A stretch of 12,684 nucleotides of DNA. It comes from Candidatus Mcinerneyibacteriota bacterium. Its GTDB lineage: Bacteria > Macinerneyibacteriota > Macinerneyibacteria > Macinerneyibacteriales > DSCS01. The notes below the pieces were generated by a model, which saw only the letters and a list, made by a program, of their open reading frames with translations, was not told the DNA's origin and made no database searches. Positions 1 through 6,396 of the stretch are shown here, in pieces. The translations under genes were made by a program, and so were the position numbers. The stretch lies in contig JAFGWL010000053.1 of assembly GCA_016937175.1 (NCBI GenBank), forward strand, positions 1 to 12,684, written 5' to 3'. Each line of letters starts with the position of its first letter. Within the stretch, counting starts at the first letter, position 1.

Positions 1-188
1 CTTCCATATCCGAAGCGTTGGAGAAGGGGGATAAAGTGGAATTGCGGGGTTTCGGGACCTTCAAGACATTGAAGCGGAATGCCCGTATCGCGCGTAACCC
101 CCATACAGAAAAACAGATACAAGTCCCGGAAAAAACCGTGCCGGTCTTCAAACCCTCACCGAAACTGAAAAGCAGGGTTAATAAATAG
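1..188 (+). CDS. HU/IHF-family nucleoid DNA-binding protein, 3' part only
   Basis: The last 61 codons of a histone-like protein are present, read in the frame starting at base 3 and ending in TAG at 186-188. The visible part holds the hallmarks of the second half of the HU/IHF fold: a conserved RGFGTF turn leading into the DNA-binding beta arm, an ARNP motif at the arm tip (the proline that intercalates DNA in this family), and a closing VPVFKPSPKLK strand and helix. HU/IHF proteins bend DNA as dimers and help compact the nucleoid. The start and N-terminal dimerisation helices lie outside the window, so HU and IHF subunit types cannot be told apart. A strong AAGGAGGG Shine-Dalgarno sits just after the stop and serves the next gene, so the two are probably co-transcribed. 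Confidence 0.93.
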   Translation, partial: SISEALEKGDKVELRGFGTFKTLKRNARIARNPHTEKQIQVPEKTVPVFKPSPKLKSRVNK

Positions 189-203
189 TAAAGGAGGGAG
201 AGC

Positions 204-302
204 ATGGGATCCATCAAGAAAAAAAGAAAAGCCAAGATCAACAAGCACAAAAGAAAAAAGAAAGCCCGTCTGAACAGGCATAAAAATGAGTGGAAAAAAT
301 AA
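204..302 (+). CDS. 32-residue very basic protein, bS22/mS38 (AURKAIP1/COX24-domain) type
   Basis: ATG at 204 lies six bases after an AAGGAGGG ribosome binding site (190-197) and opens a 32-codon frame ending in TAA (300-302). The product is almost entirely Lys, Arg, His and Asn, beginning MGSIKKKRKAKINKHK. Its K-x-NKHKRKKKxRxNRHK core is the pattern of the AURKAIP1/COX24 domain, found in mitochondrial mS38 and in the small bacterial ribosomal protein bS22. In those families the peptide is a helix buried in the small-subunit rRNA near the decoding region. By analogy this is a ribosomal mini-protein; that is inference from composition and motif. It sits between HU and a phosphoesterase, and its stop overlaps the ATG of the next gene by one base (TAATG), which suggests translational coupling. 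Confidence 0.85.
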   Translation: MGSIKKKRKAKINKHKRKKKARLNRHKNEWKK

Positions 303-784
303 TGACATCTCTTGTCATTATTTCTGATACACATGATCGCGTATTACCGGATTTAGTGACGTCACACATCGAGAATGCAGATGTCATCCTCCATGCCGGG
401 GATTTCACCGGCATGGAGTACTATGAGATGCTTGAATCCTACGGGAAGCCTGTATATGGTGTATTGGGTAACATGGACAGGGGCCTCCTCGAATCCAAGC
501 TGCCGCTGAAACGTCTTCTGAAGATAGAAGAGGTCTCCATCGCCATGATCCACGGGTGGGGAGCCCCGGGCGGCCTGGAAGAGAGAGTCACAGGGGCCTT
601 TGAAAGGATGGATTGGGACGTTCTTGTCTTCGGGCATTCCCATAGCCCTGTGCTGAAAAAAGAAGGCAGAAAGTTTCTCCTCAATCCCGGTTCGCCCACA
701 GATAAGCGTTTCGCCCGGACTAATTCATTTATTGCCATGACCATTGATCAAGGGGATGTTAACGCGGAAATCATCTCTCTATGA
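302..784 (+). CDS. YfcE/MJ0936-type metallophosphoesterase
   Basis: A 160-residue calcineurin-like phosphoesterase of the compact single-domain YfcE class. All metal-binding motifs are visible: SDTHD at residues 8-12, HAGD at 31-34, GNMD at 56-59 (GNCD or GNHD in relatives), HG at 84-85 and GHSH at 111-114, followed by the family's NPGSP signature at 128-132. Members are Mn-dependent phosphodiesterases of soluble substrates; the natural substrate here is unknown. I chose ATG 302, which forms a TAATG junction with the upstream stop. A GTG at 290 would add four residues (MEKI) and overlap the upstream gene more, and neither start has a strong Shine-Dalgarno. The stop overlaps the next start as ATGA, so it belongs to the same operon as the cyclase. 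Confidence 0.9.
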   Translation: MTSLVIISDTHDRVLPDLVTSHIENADVILHAGDFTGMEYYEMLESYGKPVYGVLGNMDRGLLESKLPLKRLLKIEEVSIAMIHGWGAPGGLEERVTGAFERMDWDVLVFGHSHSPVLKKEGRKFLLNPGSPTDKRFARTNSFIAMTIDQGDVNAEIISL

Positions 785-2193
785 GTGAGACTGTTGCCAT
801 CTTTACCGAAAAAAAAGAACTTTATGCGATTCCTCTGATCGTCTCTAAACACGGATACCGGACCCATATTGTCAATACCCTGAAGGACTTCAAAGGAGCT
901 GCCCAGAGGGGAAAAGCTCAGGCGGTGATCCTGGACCTGGATACGGGGCTGGATGAGCATCTGGAACTTCTGGAGCGGATCATCCGTGAAAAAGACCCTG
1001 CCATATCGGTGATCGTCATCGCCAGAGAGACATCCCTGAAGGCTCTCCGGAGAGCCATGCAGCTCGGGATCCGTTTTTTCCTTACCCGTCCTTTTCCCGA
1101 AAGAGAGCTTATCGAAGCCCTGGAGAAGTCTTTTTTCCAATATCATCTGGAGCGGGAGAACGAGACGCTCCTGGAAAAGCTCAACAGGAAAGTCTATCAG
1201 CTCAACCTTCTCAATGAAACAGCTAAAATGCTTAATTCTTCTCTTAAATTGGATGATATCCTGTTGAAACTTATGCAGAACGCCGGAGAACTCGTCAATG
1301 CAGAAGCCTGGACCCTGTTCATGTATAATAAGGAGAAAAATGTCCTTGTCTTCAAATATGTAGTCGGAGAGGCGTCGGATAAACTCACAGGCGTGGAACT
1401 TCCCTGGGGGACGGGGATCGTGGGATGGGCTGCAGCCAACAGGCAGAGCATTCTGGTGAAGGATACAGGAAAGGATGAGCGGTTTTTCAAAAAGATCGAC
1501 AAAAAGACGAAATTCACGACTAAAAGTGTCATCTGTGTTCCCATCGTATACCGTGACGATCTGCTCGGAGTGGTGGAAGTGATAAACAAACAGGACGGCT
1601 CGGCCTTCGACGAAGAGGATCTGAATATCCTCGAGATCCTGGTCGAGGATGCGGCGATCTCCATCAAGAACACCTATCTTCTGGAGGAGACCTATACCCT
1701 GACTCTCCTGGACCATCTGACACGCCTTTATAACCTCCGGAAACTGAATGGCCTCTTTTTGGAGTTTCAGGAGGAGAATCGCCCCTTTTCCCTTCTTTTC
1801 ATGGACCTGGACAATTTCAAAAGCGTCAACGATAACTACGGACACCAATACGGAAGCACTACGCTTATCGAATTCGCTGAACTTCTGAAGAAGATCATCG
1901 ACAAAGGGGAGTACGGATTCCGTTACGGAGGGGACGAGTTTATCCTCCTTCTTCCCGAGAAGGGGATCGAAGAGGCGCGGGCTTACGCCGACAGGATCCA
2001 TGAATGCTTGCGTACCTATAAGTTTATCAATAAAGACGGGATCGCCGTGACGTTAAGCGTCAGCATCGGTATATCCCGCTTCCCTTCCCTTTCCACGTCG
2101 GGACAGGAGGTCCTCTTTCAGGCAGACCGCGCCATGTACAGTGTAAAACGCAAAGGGAAAAACGGGACGGCTCTTTTTCATAAAAACCTCTGA
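781..2193 (+). CDS. Diguanylate cyclase: degenerate receiver, GAF and GGDEF domains
   Basis: A 470-residue cytoplasmic signalling protein with no membrane segment. Residues 3-118 resemble a response-regulator receiver domain: Asp52 lies at the usual phospho-acceptor place, but the N-terminal acidic pair is replaced by Thr-Glu (9-10) and the conserved Lys before the late Pro is Arg (TRPF), so phosphorylation is doubtful. A short coiled-coil-like linker leads to a GAF sensor domain (about 145-300, with the typical WGTGIVGWAA segment). The C terminus is a GGDEF domain with MDLDNFK at 341-347 and an intact YGGDEF at 382-387, so synthesis of cyclic di-GMP from two GTP is expected. No RxxD product-inhibition site is seen at its usual distance before GGDEF. 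The ATG overlaps the phosphoesterase stop (ATGA). Confidence 0.93.
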   Translation: MSETVAIFTEKKELYAIPLIVSKHGYRTHIVNTLKDFKGAAQRGKAQAVILDLDTGLDEHLELLERIIREKDPAISVIVIARETSLKALRRAMQLGIRFFLTRPFPERELIEALEKSFFQYHLERENETLLEKLNRKVYQLNLLNETAKMLNSSLKLDDILLKLMQNAGELVNAEAWTLFMYNKEKNVLVFKYVVGEASDKLTGVELPWGTGIVGWAAANRQSILVKDTGKDERFFKKIDKKTKFTTKSVICVPIVYRDDLLGVVEVINKQDGSAFDEEDLNILEILVEDAAISIKNTYLLEETYTLTLLDHLTRLYNLRKLNGLFLEFQEENRPFSLLFMDLDNFKSVNDNYGHQYGSTTLIEFAELLKKIIDKGEYGFRYGGDEFILLLPEKGIEEARAYADRIHECLRTYKFINKDGIAVTLSVSIGISRFPSLSTSGQEVLFQADRAMYSVKRKGKNGTALFHKNL

Positions 2194-2237
2194 TTTTTTA
2201 AAAAAATCCTTTACATAAAAGGGATTCTATTTATAAT
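2192..2237 (+). promoter_or_regulatory. Sigma-70 promoter with possible UP element for tRNA-Pro
   Basis: TTTACA (2210-2215) and a perfect TATAAT (2232-2237) are separated by 16 bases and lie ten bases before the tRNA. Just upstream of the -35 is an A/T block made of six T followed by seven A inside a near-palindrome (2192-2208). That position fits an UP element contacted by the RNA polymerase alpha subunit, as is common for stable-RNA genes. The same block overlaps the end of the cyclase gene and is not followed by a terminator-like hairpin. Confidence 0.8.
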
Positions 2238-2246
2238 TCACTTCAT

Positions 2247-2320
2247 CGGGGCGTAGCGCAGTCCGGTAGCGCACTTGAATGGGGTTCAAGTGGTCGGAGG
2301 TTCAAATCCTCTCGCCCCGA
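2247..2320 (+). tRNA. tRNA-Pro (anticodon GGG)
   Basis: A complete cloverleaf can be folded. The acceptor stem is CGGGGCG (2247-2253) with CGCCCCG (2313-2319), the discriminator is A2320, the D stem is GCGC/GCGC, the anticodon stem is CTTGA (2274-2278) with TCAAG (2286-2290), and the T arm is GGAGG-TTCAAAT-CCTCT. The seven-base loop 2279-2285 has T33 followed by GGG at 2281-2283, which reads the proline codons CCC and CCU. C1-G72 with A73 is the identity signature of bacterial tRNA-Pro. The 3' CCA is not encoded (TTT follows), so it must be added by CCA transferase. Confidence 0.97.
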
Positions 2321-2349
2321 TTTTCCTTTCCCATTTTTCCCTCCCTCCC

Positions 2350-2355
2350 TATAAT
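2350..2355 (+). promoter_or_regulatory. Perfect -10 box just before the glycosyltransferase start
   Basis: TATAAT lies six bases before the ATG at 2362, so a transcript started from it would begin at or within a base or two of the start codon. The matching -35 region (2327-2332, TTTCCC) is poor. No Shine-Dalgarno is present between the tRNA and the ATG, where the strand is pyrimidine-rich (CCCTCCCTCCC). Both facts are consistent with a leaderless mRNA, but the box could be a chance match. Confidence 0.4.
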
Positions 2356-2361
2356 AGACCT

Positions 2362-3024
2362 ATGAAGATCCTTGCTGTGATTCCTGTTTTCAACTCCTGG
2401 ATGAAGATTCCTTCCCTTGTGGAAGCCGTACGTCGACAAGGCCTGGACGTCTGTATTGTCGATGACGGGTCGATGATGAGCCCCGACCTTTCCTTCCTCC
2501 GGGCTAAAGCTGCCCTTCTTCGCCATCCCGTAAACAGGGGGAAGGGAGCAGCCCTCAGGACGGCTTTCAGCTTTGCCCTCGAACACGGGTATGAAGGAGT
2601 CGTGACCCTGGACAGCGACGGACAGCATTCTCCCGGGGATATCCCCCGTTTCCTGGATGCTGCTCTTGACAATAAGTTTGTTGTCGGGAAAAGAGACTTC
2701 TGTCACCCCTCCATGCCTTTGTTGAGAAAAATGTCCAACCGTATCACCTCATACCTTCTGTCACATCTTTTGGGCAGGCCCATCGCCGATGCCCAATGCG
2801 GTTTCCGCTTTATCCACAGGGATGTCCTGGCCCGGGTATCGACAGAAAAGGAGGGGTTCGAGATGGAAAGCGAGATGATCATCAAAGCGTGCCGGGAGGG
2901 TTATCCCCCGGTTTTCATTCCGGTGAAGACCATTTACAGCGGCGAGAAGAGTGCTATCCGAGGCTTCCGGGACACGTCTGCTTTCATTCTCCTCTATTTC
3001 AAAGCTCTTTTCAAGGGGCTTTAG
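2362..3024 (+). CDS. Family 2 glycosyltransferase (polyprenyl-phosphate sugar transferase-like)
   Basis: A 220-residue GT-A fold glycosyltransferase. The N terminus carries the nucleotide-binding start (AVIPVFN, residues 5-11), VDDGS at 33-37, NRGKGAAL at 58-65 and the metal/UDP-binding DSDGQH at 84-89. A later AQCGFRF segment is typical of dolichyl-phosphate-mannose/glucose synthase-like enzymes (DPM1/GtrB group). The protein stops soon after the catalytic domain with no evident C-terminal transmembrane pair, so it is probably cytosolic or peripheral. Donor and acceptor are unknown; transfer of a sugar to a lipid carrier is inference from the subfamily. ATG 2362 is the sensible start, because longer readings run into the tRNA. 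The TAG stop overlaps the convergent hydF stop. Confidence 0.88.
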   Translation: MKILAVIPVFNSWMKIPSLVEAVRRQGLDVCIVDDGSMMSPDLSFLRAKAALLRHPVNRGKGAALRTAFSFALEHGYEGVVTLDSDGQHSPGDIPRFLDAALDNKFVVGKRDFCHPSMPLLRKMSNRITSYLLSHLLGRPIADAQCGFRFIHRDVLARVSTEKEGFEMESEMIIKACREGYPPVFIPVKTIYSGEKSAIRGFRDTSAFILLYFKALFKGL

Positions 3025-4223
3025 AGGCCGAAGGGACGGACGATCCGGTCCAGGACGCCATGGAACTTGGAAATGGCGACTCCGTAGTTTGTCACGGGAA
3101 CACCCCGGGACTGGCATTCTCTGATCCTACGTTTCATGTCCATCCCTGTAAGCATACAGGCTCCGCAATGGATCACCAATGCATACTCTTCCAGGCTCTC
3201 GGGGAAGTCGTGGCCCGCTGCGATGACAGTCTCGATCCTTTTTCCTGTATATTCTTTGATCCAGCGGGGTATTTTCACACGGCCGATGTCGTCTGACTGG
3301 GCATGATGGGAACAGGCTTCGGCGACCAGGACACGGTCTCCGTCTTCGAGGAGATCGATGGTACGGGCGCCTTCCACCAGGGGAGCCAGTTCGCCCTTAT
3401 ACCGGGCGAAGGCCGTGGAAAAAGTCGTCAGGGGAACAGGTTCGGGGACAAGACGGTTGACAAGTTCTACTACCTGAGAATCTGTAATGACCAGAGCCGG
3501 AGGGCTTTTCAGAGAGTCGAGGGCTCGGGTGATATCGCTCTCTTTGACCGTGTAGGCGAGAGCGTCCCGGTCGAGGACGTCGCGCAGGACCTGGACCTGG
3601 GGCAGGATAAGGCGGCCACGGGGAGCTCCCGGGTCGATAGGGGTCACCAGAAGTACTGTCTCTCCGGGATTGAGAATATCCCCGATGATGGGACGCTCTT
3701 CTTTGAAGGATTCAGGGACCAGGGCGATGATCCGGTCCCGGGTTTCCCGGACTCCTGAGCCTGTGGCGGTGGAAAGAAGAACAAAGGGATATCCCTCCTC
3801 ACGGCAGAAGGAAAGGGATTTTTCGGGCGGAGCACTTTTATCACTCTTGTTGAAGAGGATAAGAAAGGGGATCTCCATCTTTTTCAGCTGTGCGATGGCG
3901 GCTTTTTCGTCATGGGTCAGGCCGGCTTCATCGGTCACCAGGAGCGCCATGTCGCTTCTCCAGAGGACCTTGAGAGAGGCCGCGACACGCTTTTTCCCTA
4001 CAACGCCCACATCGTCGATGCCGGCTGTATCATAAAAGGTGACGGGGCCCACCGGAAGGAGTTCAAAATGTTTGGCGACAGGATCTGTCGTCGTCCCTGG
4101 CTGTTCATCCACAATGGCGATGGCCTGCCCTGTGAGGGCATTGATCAGAGAAGATTTGCCGACATTCCGCCGGCCGATAAGGGCGATGACAAGCCGCTCT
4201 CCGCGGGGGGCTTTCATACTCAT
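3021..4223 (-). CDS. hydF: HydF, GTPase scaffold for [FeFe]-hydrogenase H-cluster maturation
   Basis: This 400-residue protein has the three-part HydF architecture. The N-terminal GTPase shows G1 GRRNVGKS at 17-24, a GTTTDP G2 loop at 43-48, DTAG at 65-68 and NKSD at 125-128. A central dimerisation domain follows. The C-terminal cluster-binding domain has Cys304-x-His306, then HCGAC with Cys353 and Cys356, matching the CxH...HCxxC ligands of the HydF [4Fe-4S] cluster. HydF carries the diiron precursor built by HydE and HydG to the apo-hydrogenase. The start is ATG 4223-4221, six bases after GAGGAG on the minus strand; an in-frame ATG two codons later is possible. HydE, HydG and the hydrogenase are not in this window. 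The TAA stop overlaps the stop of the glycosyltransferase. Confidence 0.95.
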   Translation of the reverse strand: MSMKAPRGERLVIALIGRRNVGKSSLINALTGQAIAIVDEQPGTTTDPVAKHFELLPVGPVTFYDTAGIDDVGVVGKKRVAASLKVLWRSDMALLVTDEAGLTHDEKAAIAQLKKMEIPFLILFNKSDKSAPPEKSLSFCREEGYPFVLLSTATGSGVRETRDRIIALVPESFKEERPIIGDILNPGETVLLVTPIDPGAPRGRLILPQVQVLRDVLDRDALAYTVKESDITRALDSLKSPPALVITDSQVVELVNRLVPEPVPLTTFSTAFARYKGELAPLVEGARTIDLLEDGDRVLVAEACSHHAQSDDIGRVKIPRWIKEYTGKRIETVIAAGHDFPESLEEYALVIHCGACMLTGMDMKRRIRECQSRGVPVTNYGVAISKFHGVLDRIVRPFGL

Positions 4224-4348
4224 AAGGGTCTCCTCTCTCTTTCCTGAACCGGTAAAATAGCTTCTCCGGTATTTAAAATTATGGTATCATCAGGGGTAGG
4301 CCGGTTCAAGAGAAAGTTGTAACCTGAGAGGAAACATTTAAGGAGCAT
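4224..4348. promoter_or_regulatory. Divergent hydF/pcm intergenic region with an 8-base inverted repeat
   Basis: This 125-base gap must hold the 5' signals of both genes. TGAACCGG (4245-4252) and its exact reverse complement CCGGTTCA (4301-4308) flank an A/T-rich centre, with an extra CCGGT at 4266-4270. A TATCAT hexamer (4285-4290) could be a -10 for pcm, but its -35 (4262-4267, TTCTCC) is weak, and no convincing hydF promoter is visible. The repeat could be an operator shared by both genes or chance; no known regulator is recognised. AAGGAG (4340-4345) serves pcm at a short three-base spacing. Confidence 0.4.
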
Positions 4349-5029
4349 ATGGATACGTCCCGCCCTGCAGACCGACGGAAATTGAAAGAGTATGAGAAAC
4401 TCCGCCACAGGATGGTGGAAGAACAGCTTATCTCCCGGGGGATCAGGGACCCCCTGGTGCTGAGAGCATTCCGTATTGTCCCCCGGGAGTTTTTCGTCCC
4501 TTCCTTTTTAAAAAACAGCGCTTATAAAGATGCCCCTCTTCCCATCGGACGGGGCCAGACCATCTCTCAGCCCTATATCGTTGCCAGGATGATGGAGATG
4601 CTTGAGCTCAGCGGCGCGGAACGGGTTCTTGAGGTCGGGACCGGGTCGGGATATCAGACAGCGCTTCTCTCTCATTGCTGCGATGTCCTCTATTCCATAG
4701 ACCGGATCGAAGCTTTCGTGAAGAAGGCAAGAAAGGCCCTGGACAGTATAGGCCTCTTTAAACCATTTCTCTATACAGGAGACGGTTCCCTGGGGTATCC
4801 TTCCAAAGCTCCCTACGACAGGATCATCGTTTCCGCAGCAGCGCCTCTCCTTCCCCGTCCGCTTATTGATCAGCTGGCAGAAGGAGGCGTCCTGGTCATG
4901 CCCGTGGGGGATGAGTGGGGACAGAAGCTGGTCCGGGCCGTGAGAAAGGAGGGGGAGATCATCGTGGAGAAGAATGAGGGATGCCTCTTTGTCCCCCTCA
5001 TCGGGGAGGGGGGCTGGAAAGAGCCCTAG
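4349..5029 (+). CDS. pcm: Protein-L-isoaspartate O-methyltransferase
   Basis: A 226-residue S-adenosylmethionine-dependent methyltransferase that starts repair of isoaspartyl residues in aged proteins by methylating their alpha-carboxyl group. Family-specific features are all present: the N-terminal RMVEEQL and RGIRDP segments, the substrate-loop GQTISQPYIVA (69-79), SAM motif I VLEVGTGSGYQ (93-103), DRI at the end of the next strand, the YDRIIVSAAAP segment, and the conserved closing FVPLIGEGGW. Length matches the family (about 205-230 residues). It is divergent from hydF, and the next gene begins 62 bases later behind its own possible promoter, so pcm may be monocistronic. Confidence 0.95.
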   Translation: MDTSRPADRRKLKEYEKLRHRMVEEQLISRGIRDPLVLRAFRIVPREFFVPSFLKNSAYKDAPLPIGRGQTISQPYIVARMMEMLELSGAERVLEVGTGSGYQTALLSHCCDVLYSIDRIEAFVKKARKALDSIGLFKPFLYTGDGSLGYPSKAPYDRIIVSAAAPLLPRPLIDQLAEGGVLVMPVGDEWGQKLVRAVRKEGEIIVEKNEGCLFVPLIGEGGWKEP

Positions 5030-5040
5030 GGTCTTTTTTC

Positions 5041-5069
5041 TTGACGCTCAGGCCTTTGTTTGTTACGCT
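5041..5069 (+). promoter_or_regulatory. Possible sigma-70 promoter for the helicase-loader-like gene
   Basis: TTGACG (5041-5046) is followed after 17 bases by TACGCT (5064-5069), which is preceded by TGT and so would act as an extended -10 element. The -10 matches the consensus at only three places. It sits 12 bases after the pcm stop and 22 bases before the next ATG, which has a GGGGAGG binding site (5081-5087). Confidence 0.45.
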
Positions 5070-5091
5070 TCCAGCATAACGGGGAGGTTTT

Positions 5092-6162
5092 ATGCTCGAG
5101 GACAAAGCAAAAAAAAGCGGAGATTTCCGGTCCCTTAGAGAATATTATAATTATCTCACCACAGGAAAAAAAATAGAAGATTTCGGGTATAATCCCCTGC
5201 TGAGTCATGCCCATGAAAAAAACAGAAAGCCCATCGCCGCCTATAATACCTATCGGGAACAACTTTTAAGCGCGGTCCATCAGCGCCTTGTCGAGGAAGT
5301 CCGGAACAAGAGCCAGGTGGATCAGCTTTTCAACAAACAGTTTTTCCTCAACGGAGAGCCCCTGAGGTATATTTTGAAGGCCCCTCCGGAATCTACCGAG
5401 AGTTTTGTCCGGGGGCTGCGCTCCTTCTACGAAGGGGTCAATAAAGTCGCCCGGGAGAAGTATGGGCTTCAGCCCATCACCGTCAGAGGGGAAGAGAGCT
5501 GCTATCTCTGTAAACGCACAGGCCGTGTCATCGTGGTGGAGGAGTATAACGGAAAGGAGACCCTTGCTCTCTGTCCGCATCTCTATCACCGGGTCATGGA
5601 AGAGTCGGGGATCAACCGCCGCTTTCAGCATAAGGGCTTTGATGAATTTATCGTAGAAGAGAGCAATAAAGCCGCTGTCAGGGCCATGAGAAAATACGCC
5701 TCTTATTTCGAGACAGTCCTCCAGACCGGGGAGAGTCTGCTTCTCATCGGCCCGGTGGGTACCGGGAAGACACACCTGGGGATGGCAGTCCTCATGGAAT
5801 TGATCAGGCGGCCCCTATATCTCCGTTTTGAACTCTTAAGAAAACGCTATATCAGCCTTCCCCAGTTTCTCAATGAGATGAGGGCTTCCTTTCGGGAAGA
5901 GCGGCTGCATGAATTAGCCGAATGCGAATTCCTGGTGGTGGATGACCTGGGAATTGAGACCTTGGATGAATGGGGTCGGGACAAGGTCTTTACTCTGGTC
6001 AATACCCGTTATCAGGAGAAGCTTCCCACGATATTCATTTCGGACCTCTCCCCCCAGGAACTGGTCAATAAACTGGATGAAAGGATACTTTCCAGGCTTC
6101 ATGAGATGGCCCGGGGTGTCCGGATCGGCGGAGAAGACCGCCGGCGTAAAACGGACCGTTAA
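5092..6162 (+). CDS. DnaC/DnaI-like AAA+ ATPase with N-terminal zinc-binding motif (helicase loader-like)
   Basis: A 356-residue protein in two parts. Residues 1-135 are a charged region I cannot assign. Residues 137-166 carry CYLC (Cys137, Cys140) and CPHLYH (Cys161, His163, His166), a likely zinc site similar in placement to that of Bacillus DnaI. The C-terminal AAA+ domain has Walker A GPVGTGKT at 220-227, Walker B LVVDDLG with Asp284-Asp285, a sensor-1 strand reading IFISDLS, where Asn is more usual than Asp, and an ERILSRL arginine-finger segment. DnaC/DnaI proteins load the replicative helicase onto DNA, while related IstB proteins assist transposition. No transposase lies nearby, so a host loader role is favoured but not proven. 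ATG 5092 follows GGGGAGG by four bases. The stop overlaps the convergent UPF0175 stop. Confidence 0.83.
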   Translation: MLEDKAKKSGDFRSLREYYNYLTTGKKIEDFGYNPLLSHAHEKNRKPIAAYNTYREQLLSAVHQRLVEEVRNKSQVDQLFNKQFFLNGEPLRYILKAPPESTESFVRGLRSFYEGVNKVAREKYGLQPITVRGEESCYLCKRTGRVIVVEEYNGKETLALCPHLYHRVMEESGINRRFQHKGFDEFIVEESNKAAVRAMRKYASYFETVLQTGESLLLIGPVGTGKTHLGMAVLMELIRRPLYLRFELLRKRYISLPQFLNEMRASFREERLHELAECEFLVVDDLGIETLDEWGRDKVFTLVNTRYQEKLPTIFISDLSPQELVNKLDERILSRLHEMARGVRIGGEDRRRKTDR

Positions 6163-6368
6163 AGGAGTAAAGAGATCCCTTTCGCGACAGCCAGGTCCAC
6201 GAGGGCCTCTTCAGAGAGGCCTGCCAGTGGGGCGCACCGAGACAGGTCAGCCTTCCCGTTGCGTAAAAGATAGAGAGCCACCACGGTCTGGAGTTTGCCG
6301 GCATCATCTCCGGGCAGGTCGATCTTTTTAAGCAGATCCTCTTCGATAGTCAAAGTTACAGACGCCAT
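6159..6368 (-). CDS. UPF0175-family small protein (antitoxin-like), no toxin partner visible
   Basis: A 69-residue protein with the UPF0175 pattern: a short beta strand (ASVTLTI, 2-8), an acidic helix starting EEDLLKKI, a second helix VVALYLLRNGKADL (29-42), then the helix-turn-helix-like CAPLAGLSEEALVDLAVAKGI (45-65). UPF0175 members are small putative DNA-binding proteins often predicted to be antitoxins paired with PIN-like toxins. No toxin gene adjoins it: the convergent neighbour is the helicase-loader-like gene and the divergent side is a pilin operon. I chose ATG 6368-6366, which has AAAGGAGA seven bases upstream and a good promoter behind it. Longer frames reach back through the promoter and are unlikely. 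Confidence 0.8.
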   Translation of the reverse strand: MASVTLTIEEDLLKKIDLPGDDAGKLQTVVALYLLRNGKADLSRCAPLAGLSEEALVDLAVAKGISLLL

Positions 6369-6396
6369 GCGGGGTCTCCTTTCTTTTCTTCTTTCT

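Noticed and set aside
748-2001. Long minus-strand open frame (417 codons) opposite the diguanylate cyclase
   Set aside because: It runs antisense through a gene with clear REC, GAF and GGDEF motifs, has no recognisable motif, and looks like a by-product of codon bias.
2192-2208. T6-A7 near-palindrome after the cyclase gene as a terminator
   Set aside because: It is purely A/T with no GC-rich stem and no following T run, and it fits better as an A/T tract upstream of the tRNA promoter.
2275-2361. Upstream extension of the glycosyltransferase frame into the tRNA
   Set aside because: The extension would start inside tRNA-Pro and adds residues unrelated to the family; the conserved enzyme begins at ATG 2362.
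3303-3758. Plus-strand open frames opposite hydF
   Set aside because: They lie antisense to a gene with complete GTPase and Cys-ligand motifs and have no features of their own.
5019-5039. Possible terminator at the end of pcm (GAGCCCTAGGGTC then six T)
   Set aside because: The CCCTAGGG core has too small a loop, and extending the stem meets an A-C mismatch. The T run is present but the hairpin is weak.
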